Shown here piece by piece: positions 1-5,736 of a stretch of 6,497 nt of DNA. A model generated the notes under the pieces. The model was not told the DNA's origin, did no database searches, and saw only the letters and a list, made by a program, of their open reading frames with translations. The stretch comes from an uncultured bacterium (GTDB lineage: Bacteria; Patescibacteriota; Minisyncoccia; Phycocordibacterales; UBA9973), in the NCBI GenBank assembly GCA_903895055.1, contig CAITSL010000014.1, positions 1-6,497 on the forward strand, read 5' to 3'. Each line of letters begins with the position of its first letter. Position 1 is the stretch's first letter. The position numbers were made by a program, and so were the translations under genes.

Positions 1-2
1 GC

Positions 3-125
3 CAAATAGCTTGTGGCGACATAACTGTAGGCATAATAGGTAGGGTCTTTATCCCGGATCGGCACCCGGCAGCGCTCGATATCATGACCGGTTTGAAAAA
101 ATTAAAAGAAGAAATTATCAAATAA
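3..125 (+). CDS. C-terminal end of an upstream gene, possibly ATP synthase delta subunit (partial)
   Basis: The only frame open from the left edge gives 40 codons ending in TAA at 123-125; the start lies outside the window. It ends 13 bases before atpA, the slot that atpH (delta subunit, which joins the peripheral stalk to F1) holds in most bacterial atp operons. The tail reads GIIGRVFIPDRHPAALD followed by a charged helix LKKLKEEIIK. A glycine-rich strand, an Asp and then an L-x-x-L-K helix loosely match the end of delta subunits. However, the usual double Gly is missing and the Asp-to-helix spacing is about two residues short. The identity therefore rests mainly on position. The coding frame is well supported and the function is weak. 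It could also be an unrelated gene inserted before atpA. Confidence 0.45.
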   Translation, partial: QIACGDITVGIIGRVFIPDRHPAALDIMTGLKKLKEEIIK

Positions 126-138
126 CATTAAAAAAATT

Positions 139-1626
139 ATGAGCGCGAATACAACAATAGAAAATTTAAAAAAGAAAATTGCAGGCTTCCAAGGAGGTGT
201 CGAAACTTATGAATATGGCACAGTGCTTTCCGTCGCGGACGGAATCGCCAAAGTTTCCGGGCTTGCCAAATGTCAGTCATCCGAAATGGTTTCCTTCGAA
301 TCGGGATCTCTCGGGCTCGCGCTCAACCTGGAAGAAGATTCGGTAGGAGTCATCGTCCTTGGAGACTTTTCTAAAATCAAAGAAGGAGAGACGGTAAAAA
401 GAACCAATAAAATTCTCTCAATTCCTGTCGGTGACAAATTCATCGGCCGGGTGGTCAACCCGCTCGGAGAGCCGATTGATGAAGCCGGTGCCATTAAATC
501 CGACGCCACCTATCCGGTAGAAAAAATCGCTCCCGGAGTTATGACCCGAGAAGGGGTGAAAACTCCGGTGCAAACGGGACTCAAAACAATCGATGCCATG
601 ATTCCAATTGGTCGTGGTCAACGCGAGCTTATCATCGGAGACCGCCAGACTGGTAAAACCGCTATCGCGATTGACACCATCATCAACCAAAAGGGACAAA
701 ATTTGATTTGTATTTATGTTGCCATTTCACAAAAGCAATCCAAAATTGCCAGAATTGTTTCTAAGTTAAAAGAAGCGGGTGCGATGGATTATACTATCAT
801 TGTTTCCGCCGGAGCGTCCGACGGTCCAGCTTTTTCATATCTTGCTCCATATTCCGGTTGCGCTCTGGGAGAATATTTCTTGGACAAAGGGAAAGATGTT
901 TTAATAATTTATGATGATCTTTCGAAGCACGCTGTAGCTTACCGAGAAATTTCACTCTTACTTCGTCGACCGCCAGGCCGTGAAGCGTACCCAGGAGACG
1001 TTTTCTATTTGCACTCTCGTTTACTTGAACGCGCATGCCGTTTAAATAAAAATCATGGAGGCGGGTCCATTACCGCGCTTCCTATCATCGAGACCCAAGC
1101 CGGAGACTTGTCCGCTTATATTCCGACGAACGTTATTTCCATCACCGACGGACAAATCTTCTTGGAAACGAGTCTTTTCAATAAAGGAATCAGGCCAGCG
1201 ATCAACGCCGGACTTTCTGTGTCTCGTGTCGGTTCTGCTGCTCAAATCAAATCCATGAAAAAAGTTGCCGGAAAAATGAAACTCGATATGGCGCAATTCC
1301 GAGAAATGGAATCTTTCGCGCAATTCGGTTCGGACTTGGATGCAGACACAAAGAAATTAATCAACCGCGGACAACGCGTGACCGAACTTATGAAGCAGAA
1401 TCAATATGCGCCGATTCCAGTCGCGAAACAAGTTTGCTCAATTTATGCCGTGAATGAAGGGTATCTAGATGAGCTTGAAATCACTGAAATCAAATCTTGG
1501 GAAGAGAATTTCTATGCCTTCTTGGAACGTTCCAAAAAGAATATGTTGGCAGAAATTGAAAAAGATTGGAATGATAAAACCGCAGCCGAATTAAAAGAAG
1601 CCATTAAGGAGTTTATGGGAAATTAA
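139..1626 (+). CDS. atpA: F-type ATP synthase subunit alpha
   Basis: This is the non-catalytic nucleotide-binding subunit of the F1 head, which alternates with beta in the alpha3beta3 ring at the inner face of the membrane. The 495 residues are close to the usual 500-513. The N-terminal beta-barrel domain (about 25-95) is followed by the nucleotide-binding domain, with Walker A GDRQTGKT at 167-174 and a Walker B strand LIIYDD ending at Asp259-Asp260. The alpha/beta signature PAINAGLSVS is at 353-362, and Arg363 right after it is the expected arginine finger that reaches into the beta catalytic site. A helical C-terminal domain completes it. The ATG at 139 gives a normal family N-terminus. It has no Shine-Dalgarno site, only an A-rich stretch. 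atpG begins three bases after its stop, so the two are surely co-transcribed. Nothing essential is missing. Confidence 0.98.
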   Translation: MSANTTIENLKKKIAGFQGGVETYEYGTVLSVADGIAKVSGLAKCQSSEMVSFESGSLGLALNLEEDSVGVIVLGDFSKIKEGETVKRTNKILSIPVGDKFIGRVVNPLGEPIDEAGAIKSDATYPVEKIAPGVMTREGVKTPVQTGLKTIDAMIPIGRGQRELIIGDRQTGKTAIAIDTIINQKGQNLICIYVAISQKQSKIARIVSKLKEAGAMDYTIIVSAGASDGPAFSYLAPYSGCALGEYFLDKGKDVLIIYDDLSKHAVAYREISLLLRRPPGREAYPGDVFYLHSRLLERACRLNKNHGGGSITALPIIETQAGDLSAYIPTNVISITDGQIFLETSLFNKGIRPAINAGLSVSRVGSAAQIKSMKKVAGKMKLDMAQFREMESFAQFGSDLDADTKKLINRGQRVTELMKQNQYAPIPVAKQVCSIYAVNEGYLDELEITEIKSWEENFYAFLERSKKNMLAEIEKDWNDKTAAELKEAIKEFMGN

Positions 1627-1629
1627 AAT

Positions 1630-2556
1630 ATGCCGTTAGCAACCAAAGCCATAAAACAAAAAATAAAGTCAGTTGGGAGCATCAAGAAAATCACCAAGAC
1701 GATGGAGATGGTTTCGGTTTCCAAAATGCGCCGAGCAGTGGATCATGCGCTCGCATCTCGTGCTTATTCGCACTATGCACTTGAGCTTCTGGTGAACCTT
1801 TCAAAAGATAAAAATGTTGCAAACCCACTCATGACAGCAGGGAAAGAAAATAAAGAATTGATAATATTTGTCGCAAGTAATAAAGGTCTTTGCGGAGGGT
1901 ATCACACCAACCTTTTCAAGGCTCTTAACTTGTATGTTAAGAAACACGAAGGCACAAACAAAGAAATAAAAGTGATAACTATCGGCAAATACGCAGAAAA
2001 GATTTCTAAAAAACTAAATCTTTCGGCTTTCGCTGGGTTTAATACTTTCTCAGAATTTTCAACTATCGATCAAACTCGAGAACTTTCGCAGCTTGCAATC
2101 AAAGAATACATAGAAGGTGGATACAGTAGTATGAAAATTTTATATACTGAATTTTTGAAATCAACCACCTACAAACCAGTTTTGCGAGAAATTTTCCCAA
2201 TCAATATAAATACCATTCAAAATATTTTAGAAGAGGGAACACCAGAGGCACTATCTGGAGAGGAGTCTCAAGGAAAAGTAGGGGAATTTAATTTTACTGA
2301 TTATAAATTTGAGCCAGACATAGATTCGATTTTAGAAAATATTTTGCCAGGACTTGTGGACGTAGTTATTTATCAGACCCTTGCGGAAGCGTTTGCCTCA
2401 GAACACTCTGCTCGAATGTTTGCTATGAAAAACGCCGGAGACAGCGCGACGACAATTCTGGATGCACTTACACTTTCATATAACCACGCAAGACAAGATG
2501 GCATTACTCGTGAGCTTTCCGAAATAGTCGCCGGAGCAGAGGCATTAAACAATTAG
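1630..2556 (+). CDS. atpG: F-type ATP synthase subunit gamma
   Basis: Gamma is the central rotor shaft of F1, linking the c-ring to the alpha3beta3 head. The family marks are at the two ends, which form the rotating coiled coil. The N-terminal helix reads IKSVGSIKKITKTMEMVS with KMRRA just after it. The C-terminal helix contains YNHARQDGITREL and ends in EIVAGAEAL. The globular part between them includes the GLCGGY strand (about residues 88-93) typical of gamma. At 308 residues it is slightly longer than the usual 285-290. The extra length is probably in the acidic, Gly/Glu-rich stretch around residues 195-235. The ATG lies only three bases after the atpA stop. There is no strong Shine-Dalgarno site at proper spacing, so translational coupling to atpA is likely. 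Confidence 0.97.
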   Translation: MPLATKAIKQKIKSVGSIKKITKTMEMVSVSKMRRAVDHALASRAYSHYALELLVNLSKDKNVANPLMTAGKENKELIIFVASNKGLCGGYHTNLFKALNLYVKKHEGTNKEIKVITIGKYAEKISKKLNLSAFAGFNTFSEFSTIDQTRELSQLAIKEYIEGGYSSMKILYTEFLKSTTYKPVLREIFPININTIQNILEEGTPEALSGEESQGKVGEFNFTDYKFEPDIDSILENILPGLVDVVIYQTLAEAFASEHSARMFAMKNAGDSATTILDALTLSYNHARQDGITRELSEIVAGAEALNN

Positions 2557-2614
2557 TTAAGTTTTTATAAAAAATTATTAGTCGTAAATTATTAAAATTA
2601 AAATTATTAATAGG
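2557..2614 (+). repeat. AT-rich atpG-atpD spacer with three copies of a 9-mer
   Basis: This 58-base spacer is nearly pure A and T. It contains AAATTATTA three times without mismatch, at 2572-2580, 2586-2594 and 2601-2609, spaced 14 and 15 bases apart. A perfect 12-base palindrome TTTTTATAAAAA lies at 2562-2573. AATTATTA occurs again in the next spacer (4033-4040). No terminator-like GC-rich stem is present. The repeats may be low-complexity drift, or may keep the atpD start region unstructured for SD-independent initiation; the sequence alone cannot decide. Confidence 0.5.
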
Positions 2615-3994
2615 ATGCAAAAAGGAAAAATATCACAAATTATAGGAGCGGTCGTAGATGTAAGGTTCGATGGGGAACTTCCTCCACTTTTAAATGCGCT
2701 TACTGTTAAAAGAGAAGGCAAGACTGATCTCGTGCTTGAAGTCGCCGGACACTTGGGTTTGAGCGAAGTGCGAACAATTGCTATGACTTCCACGGACGGA
2801 CTTTCTCGTGGAGATGAAGTTGCAGATACAGGTGCATATATTACAGTACCTGTCGGGAAGGAAACTCTCGGAAGAATGTTCGATGTTACCGGGAATCCTA
2901 TTGATGAAATGCCAGCGCCAAAAAACTCAAAGAGAATGCCTATTCACCGAACGGCTCCTACTTTTGCCCAACAATCTCCAAAGACGGAAGTATTGGAAAC
3001 TGGTATTAAAGTTATCGACCTTATGTGTCCATTCTTAAAAGGTGGGAAGGTTGGATTATTCGGAGGTGCAGGAGTAGGAAAGACTGTCGTCATACAAGAG
3101 CTCATCAGAAACATCGGTGCTGAACATGGAGGATATTCTGTGTTTGCTGGAGTTGGGGAAAGAACTCGTGAAGGTAATGACTTATATAAAGAAATGACTG
3201 ACTCCGGGGTACTCGACAAAACAATGCTCGTGTTCGGGCAAATGAATGAACCGCCAGGAGCTCGTGCTCGTGTCGCGCTTTCAGCCTTGACCATGGCGGA
3301 ACACTTCCGTGATGTTGAAGGAAAAGATTTGCTCCTATTCATGGATAACATTTTCCGTTTTACTCAAGCCGGCTCTGAAGTGTCCGCACTTTTAGGCCGT
3401 ATGCCTTCTGCTGTAGGGTATCAACCAACTCTTGCATCCGAAATGGGAAATTTACAGGAAAGAATTACGAGTACTGACAAAGGTTCTATTACCTCTGTGC
3501 AAGCGATTTACGTTCCGGCCGACGACCTCACAGATCCAGCTCCAGCTACGACCTTCTCGCACCTAGACTCTACTGTGGTGCTATCCCGTCCGCTCTCTGA
3601 GCTTGGAATTTATCCAGCAGTGGACCCACTTGACTCGACTTCCACCATTCTTGATCCGAACATTATTGGTGAAAGACATTACAATGTGGCTCGTAATATT
3701 CAGAAAATTTTGCAACGCTATAAAGATTTGCAAGACATTATTGCGATCTTAGGTATGGATGAACTCTCGGATGACGACAAACTAGCTGTTTCTCGTGCCC
3801 GCAGAATTCAAAAATTCCTTTCCCAACCGAACTTTGTGGCCGAACAATTTACCGGACGACCCGGCAAGTACGTACCTCTCGAGGAAACCATTAAAGGTTT
3901 CGAGGAAATTCTGGAAGGAAAGTATGACCACATTTCCGAACAAGCTTTTTACATGAAAGGAAACATTGAAGATGTATTAAAAGATAGCCAATAG
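2615..3994 (+). CDS. atpD: F-type ATP synthase subunit beta
   Basis: This is the catalytic subunit of F1, which makes or hydrolyses ATP. The 459 residues match the normal 460-470. Visible catalytic elements are the P-loop GGAGVGKT at 150-157, the GERTREGND segment with the expected catalytic base Glu182, and the Walker B strand LLLFMDN with Asp244. The signature PAVDPLDSTS is at 334-343. The C-terminal domain carries DELSDDD at 382-388, the counterpart of the DELSEED loop that pushes on gamma. The ATG at 2615 gives the standard N-terminus (MQKGKISQIIGAVVDVRF). The bases AGG directly abut the ATG, too close to act as a ribosome binding site. It is preceded by the repeat-bearing 58-base spacer and followed by an 82-base AT-rich spacer before atpC. 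All key residues are present. Confidence 0.98.
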   Translation: MQKGKISQIIGAVVDVRFDGELPPLLNALTVKREGKTDLVLEVAGHLGLSEVRTIAMTSTDGLSRGDEVADTGAYITVPVGKETLGRMFDVTGNPIDEMPAPKNSKRMPIHRTAPTFAQQSPKTEVLETGIKVIDLMCPFLKGGKVGLFGGAGVGKTVVIQELIRNIGAEHGGYSVFAGVGERTREGNDLYKEMTDSGVLDKTMLVFGQMNEPPGARARVALSALTMAEHFRDVEGKDLLLFMDNIFRFTQAGSEVSALLGRMPSAVGYQPTLASEMGNLQERITSTDKGSITSVQAIYVPADDLTDPAPATTFSHLDSTVVLSRPLSELGIYPAVDPLDSTSTILDPNIIGERHYNVARNIQKILQRYKDLQDIIAILGMDELSDDDKLAVSRARRIQKFLSQPNFVAEQFTGRPGKYVPLEETIKGFEEILEGKYDHISEQAFYMKGNIEDVLKDSQ

Positions 3995-4063
3995 TTATTA
4001 GTTTATAGATTTTAGTAAATTAAGAAACTAACAATTATTATCAAAAATTATAACTAATGACTA
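3992..4063 (+). repeat. Inverted repeats at the atpD stop and in the atpD-atpC spacer
   Basis: TAGTTATTAGTT at 3992-4003, which includes the atpD stop codon, can pair with AACTAATGACTA at 4052-4063. This gives a 12-pair stem with one G-U pair and a 48-base loop. A competing 7-pair stem joins TTAGTTT (3998-4004) to AAACTAA (4025-4031). Both stems are AT-only and weak, and no T-run follows a GC stem, so this is not a standard terminator. CTAAC/CTAAT words recur up to the atpC start. A role as an intercistronic structure that tunes epsilon expression is possible but unproven. Confidence 0.4.
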
Positions 4064-4076
4064 ATTACTACTAACT

Positions 4077-4331
4077 ATGAACTTAACTGTAACAATCATC
4101 GGGACTGATAAAATTGCTTATGAAGGGGAAGCAGAGTCTCTCTTCGTGCCGACCAAATCCGGCATAATTGAAATATTGCCGAACCACACTCAGCTCGTTT
4201 CTGCGCTTGCTACTGGAGAAATTATTTTAAAAACAAACGAAAAAGAAATTAAATTTAAAGTTACCGGCGGTGTTCTTGAAGTCCGTCCGAACAGCAATAT
4301 CATAATCTTGGCGGATCTAGTGAAAGAATAA
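4077..4331 (+). CDS. atpC: F-type ATP synthase subunit epsilon, N-terminal domain only
   Basis: Epsilon sits on gamma at the foot of the rotor and helps couple F1 to the c-ring. The 84 residues cover just the N-terminal beta-sandwich. It opens MNLTVTIIGTDKIAYEGEAESLFVP, and the PTKSGIIEILPNHTQLVSAL segment is the family's typical G-x-x-x-x-L-x-x-H core. It closes with GGVLEVRPNSNIIILAD. Most bacterial epsilons have 130-140 residues, the rest being a two-helix C-terminal domain that can insert into F1 and inhibit ATP hydrolysis. That domain is absent. The stop at 4329-4331 is followed directly by the rsmI promoter, so no frameshifted remainder is visible. The truncation is therefore probably the gene's normal form. 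The start has no Shine-Dalgarno site, but the N-terminus fits the family. Confidence 0.95.
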   Translation: MNLTVTIIGTDKIAYEGEAESLFVPTKSGIIEILPNHTQLVSALATGEIILKTNEKEIKFKVTGGVLEVRPNSNIIILADLVKE

Positions 4332-4336
4332 AAATC

Positions 4337-4345
4337 TGTTATACT
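4337..4345 (+). promoter_or_regulatory. Extended -10 promoter element for rsmI, probably giving a leaderless mRNA
   Basis: TGTTATACT matches the extended -10 consensus (TGn followed by TATACT, five of six bases of TATAAT). No -35 box is seen at the right spacing, which is usual for extended -10 promoters. The hexamer ends at 4345 and the rsmI ATG starts at 4352. Transcription normally begins about 6-8 bases after the -10, so it would begin at or next to the A of the ATG. This fits the absence of any ribosome binding site. Confidence 0.6.
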
Positions 4346-4351
4346 CAAAAT

Positions 4352-5095
4352 ATGTCAAAATTTTACGTAGTAGCGACGCCGATCGGTAATCTGGGAGATA
4401 TTACTCTTCGGGCTATTGAGACGCTTAAAAGCGTCGATTTGGTGCTTTGCGAGGATACCAGGACTACAAAGAAGCTTCTCGACAAATATAGTATAAATAA
4501 GCCGACGATGAGCTACCCGTCTGATGATGTCAGCCGGGCAGGCCATGCTCAAAGTTCACCCGAACGCAGCGGGCGGGCGGGCAAGCTTTCCAAATTTGAT
4601 AAAATTCTAGAATTATTACAGGATGGCAAAAATCTTGCCCTTGTTTCTGATGCTGGCACGCCAACTATATCTGACCCAGGTGCAATGCTGATTTCGAAAA
4701 TCAAAGCCCATTCGGCAAGCTCAGGGTCTAGCGAAATAATTGAAGTGATTCCGATTCCAGGGGCATCAGCAGTAATAGCTGCGCTTTCTGCGTCCGGCCT
4801 TCCAACTCACGAATTTACTTTTCTTGGATTTCTTCCACACAAAAAAGGCAGAGAAACTTTATTTAAAGAAATTGCCGGAGCAAAACGCACAATGATTTTT
4901 TATGAATCTCCACACAGAATTTTAAAAACACTGGAATCTCTAAACAAATTCTGTCCCAATAAAAAAGTTTGTGTCGCAAGGGAGCTCACCAAAATCTATG
5001 AAGAATTTAAAACTGGCAGTCCGGCTGAAATCTTAGAATATCTCATCAAAAACCCGGTAAAACAAAAAGGGGAGTTTACGGTATTGGTTAATTAG
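4352..5095 (+). CDS. rsmI: 16S rRNA (cytidine-1402 2'-O)-methyltransferase RsmI, with in-frame inserts
   Basis: RsmI methylates the ribose of C1402 in the decoding centre of 16S rRNA, using S-adenosylmethionine. The protein opens with the family signature VVATPIGNLGDIT (6-18). CEDTRTTKKLL follows at 33-43, then ALVSDAGTPTISDPG at 96-110, IPIPGAS at 133-139, and later FLGFLPHKKG and IFYESPHR. ARELTK and KGEFTVLV near the end complete the tetrapyrrole-methylase-like fold. At 247 residues it is shorter than the E. coli protein (286). After MSY (residues 53-55), family members usually have a short H-x-H(N/S) loop. Here residues 56-77 are a polar Ser/Arg/Gly stretch coded by GC-rich DNA. A second small Ser-rich insert lies at 119-127. 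All main motifs remain in frame. It lies 20 bases after atpC with its own likely promoter, and its 3' end overlaps the convergent sigma gene by 8 bases. Confidence 0.95.
   Translation: MSKFYVVATPIGNLGDITLRAIETLKSVDLVLCEDTRTTKKLLDKYSINKPTMSYPSDDVSRAGHAQSSPERSGRAGKLSKFDKILELLQDGKNLALVSDAGTPTISDPGAMLISKIKAHSASSGSSEIIEVIPIPGASAVIAALSASGLPTHEFTFLGFLPHKKGRETLFKEIAGAKRTMIFYESPHRILKTLESLNKFCPNKKVCVARELTKIYEEFKTGSPAEILEYLIKNPVKQKGEFTVLVN
4529..4585 (+). repeat. GC-rich in-frame insert within rsmI
   Basis: Positions 4531-4585 are about 71 percent G+C (39 of 55 bases by hand count), while the following 30 bases are strongly AT-rich. The stretch codes for Ser/Arg/Gly/Ala-rich residues (roughly 60-77) that have no counterpart in ordinary RsmI. 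It includes GTTCACCCGAAC (a 4-base stem with a 4-base loop) and the run GCGGGCGGGCGGGC. It looks like a mobile or spreading short repeat that entered the gene in frame. The exact borders are uncertain. Confidence 0.5.
4706..4732 (+). repeat. Second short insert in rsmI with a TTCGGCAAGCTCAGG motif
   Basis: This 27-base stretch codes for AHSASSGSS (residues 119-127), between the helix after the SDPG motif and the IEVIPIPGAS strand, where relatives usually have fewer residues. It contains CCCATTCGGCAAGCTCAGGG at 4707-4726, flanked by CCC and GGG. That resembles the TTCGACAAGCTCAGG-type short interspersed repeat I recall from many bacterial genomes. The words GGCAAGCT are shared with the right edge of the larger insert (4579-4586). 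Repeat identity is from memory and not verified. Confidence 0.35.
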
Positions 5096-5600
5096 GTTTG
5101 TATAACAATTTTAGTTTCTCGAGTCCTCGATGCACTTGCACTGCGATAGAGTTTTTGGTTTGCCCGGTGATGAGCGATATTTCTTTTAAGGACAAATCTT
5201 GCACGTATTTCATTCGCATAACCCTTTGATAAGTTTCCGGCAGGTGTTTTATCAATAACATCGCAGCTTTTCCATCCAAAATATTTAAAATGCGTCCATG
5301 ATCGTTCTCGCTTGGCTCATATCCTTTTTCGAGTAAAACATCGAGTGAAGTTGTTTTATGTTTTCGATATTAATCAACAATGAGATTGTTGAGAACATGA
5401 TAGAGAAAAGCTTTCATAATATCAATTTTCCCTCCTTTAACAAGATAAATCCAGGTTTTTATGAAAGTATCTTGCACCAGGTCTTTACTAATCGCGCGGT
5501 TATTCACTTTAAAAAATGCGCGAGCGTTAAGCCCCTTATCGAAATCATGATGCGCTAAGGTCAATATTCCTTGTAGTTTTTTTTCTTCTTTTGGAGTCAT
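5088..5600 (-). pseudogene. ECF-type RNA polymerase sigma-70 factor gene interrupted by one in-frame TAA
   Basis: Read on the minus strand from the ATG at 5600-5598, one frame covers an entire small sigma factor except for a TAA at 5372-5370. The upstream half (76 residues, 5600-5370) is sigma region 2, with DLVQDTFIKTW at residues 40-50 and KAFLYHVLNNLIVD just before the stop. Directly after the stop, the same frame continues YRKHKTTSLD through 30 further sense codons. It then enters region 4 (about residues 108-170), with LPETYQRVMRMKYVQDLS and the helix-turn-helix LSLKEISLITGQTKNSIAV, ending at 5088. Intact it would be 170 residues, normal for an ECF factor. ECF proteins usually have D-E-Y-R-K or D-Y-Y-R-K here, so one base change in a Glu or Tyr codon explains the stop. 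No frameshift is needed and the rest looks well kept. It may be a recent pseudogene, a sequencing error, or a gene using readthrough or making two peptides. The region 4 half could restart at TTG 5279. Confidence 0.85.
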
Positions 5601-5608
5601 CTTTATTT

Positions 5609-5625
5609 AAGCCGTATTAGGGCTT
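5609..5625 (-). promoter_or_regulatory. Small dyad in the leader of the sigma gene
   Basis: AAGCC (5609-5613) and GGCTT (5621-5625) form a perfect 5-base inverted repeat around a 7-base centre. It lies 9 bases upstream of the sigma-gene ATG and overlaps the predicted transcription start, so it could be an operator or a short 5' hairpin. A dyad of this size can arise by chance. Confidence 0.3.
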
Positions 5626-5628
5626 CTT

Positions 5629-5637
5629 ATTATTACA
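5629..5637 (-). promoter_or_regulatory. Candidate extended -10 element for the sigma gene
   Basis: On the minus strand, 5637-5629 reads TGTAATAAT. That is a TGn extension followed by AATAAT, which matches TATAAT at five of six positions. Transcription would start near 5622, leaving a leader of about 22 bases before the ATG at 5600. No convincing -35 hexamer is visible. The region is AT-rich, so a chance match is possible. Confidence 0.4.
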
Positions 5638-5687
5638 CAAAGATTACAACGACCTTGTGCTAATGGCAGTAAATCAATCTCTGTATG

Positions 5688-5693
5688 TATAAT
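5688..5693 (+). promoter_or_regulatory. Candidate -10 element (TATAAT) upstream of the PAS gene
   Basis: A perfect TATAAT lies in the divergent region, with TG immediately before it (one base short of the extended spacing) and no good -35 box. If used, it would give a leader of roughly 125 bases before the PAS gene, containing a purine-rich GGGAGGGAG (5696-5704) and the dyad at 5719-5736. TTGTCA at 5772-5777 could instead be a -35 box for a nearer start, but no good -10 follows it. Confidence 0.35.
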
Positions 5694-5718
5694 TTGGGAG
5701 GGAGATAGAAAACGTTAT

Positions 5719-5736
5719 TACAGTAGGATTACTGTA
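5719..5736 (+). promoter_or_regulatory. Perfect 7-base dyad TACAGTA-GGAT-TACTGTA upstream of the PAS gene
   Basis: TACAGTA at 5719-5725 and TACTGTA at 5730-5736 form an exact inverted repeat with a 4-base centre. As RNA it is a 7-pair hairpin with a tetraloop; as DNA it has operator geometry. The same word occurs a third time in inverted form as ACTGTAAT (5790-5797), which can pair with ATTACAGT (5717-5724) instead. Another dyad, ATCTT-AC-AAGAT, lies at 5799-5810. Regulation of the PAS gene or of the divergent sigma gene is plausible but inferred. Confidence 0.4.

Noticed and set aside
2562..2573. TTTTTATAAAAA palindrome after atpG as a terminator
   Set aside because: It has no G/C pairs and essentially no loop, and it sits inside an operon whose next gene, atpD, must be expressed with it.
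2944..3351. Long minus-strand open frame (135 codons) within atpD
   Set aside because: It is antisense to the conserved P-loop region of the beta subunit. The translation is low-quality and Ser/Pro-rich, as expected for a shadow frame.
4355..4552. Minus-strand open frame of 65 codons within rsmI
   Set aside because: It is antisense to conserved RsmI motifs and resembles no known protein.
5370..5372. Genetic-code change as the explanation for the sigma stop
   Set aside because: The codon is TAA, not TGA, so the UGA-to-Gly recoding known in Gracilibacteria and SR1 does not apply. TAA also ends atpA, atpC and the PAS gene normally. No gene in the window ends in TGA, but the sample is too small to mean anything.
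5358..5558. Plus-strand open frame of 66 codons antisense to the sigma gene
   Set aside because: It lies opposite the clear sigma region 2 coding sequence, has no recognisable domain and no start signals. It is a shadow of the minus-strand gene.
5088..5600. Two separate genes, or a frameshift, for the two sigma halves
   Set aside because: Both halves and the 30 codons between them are in the same frame, so a single nonsense codon explains the break without an indel.
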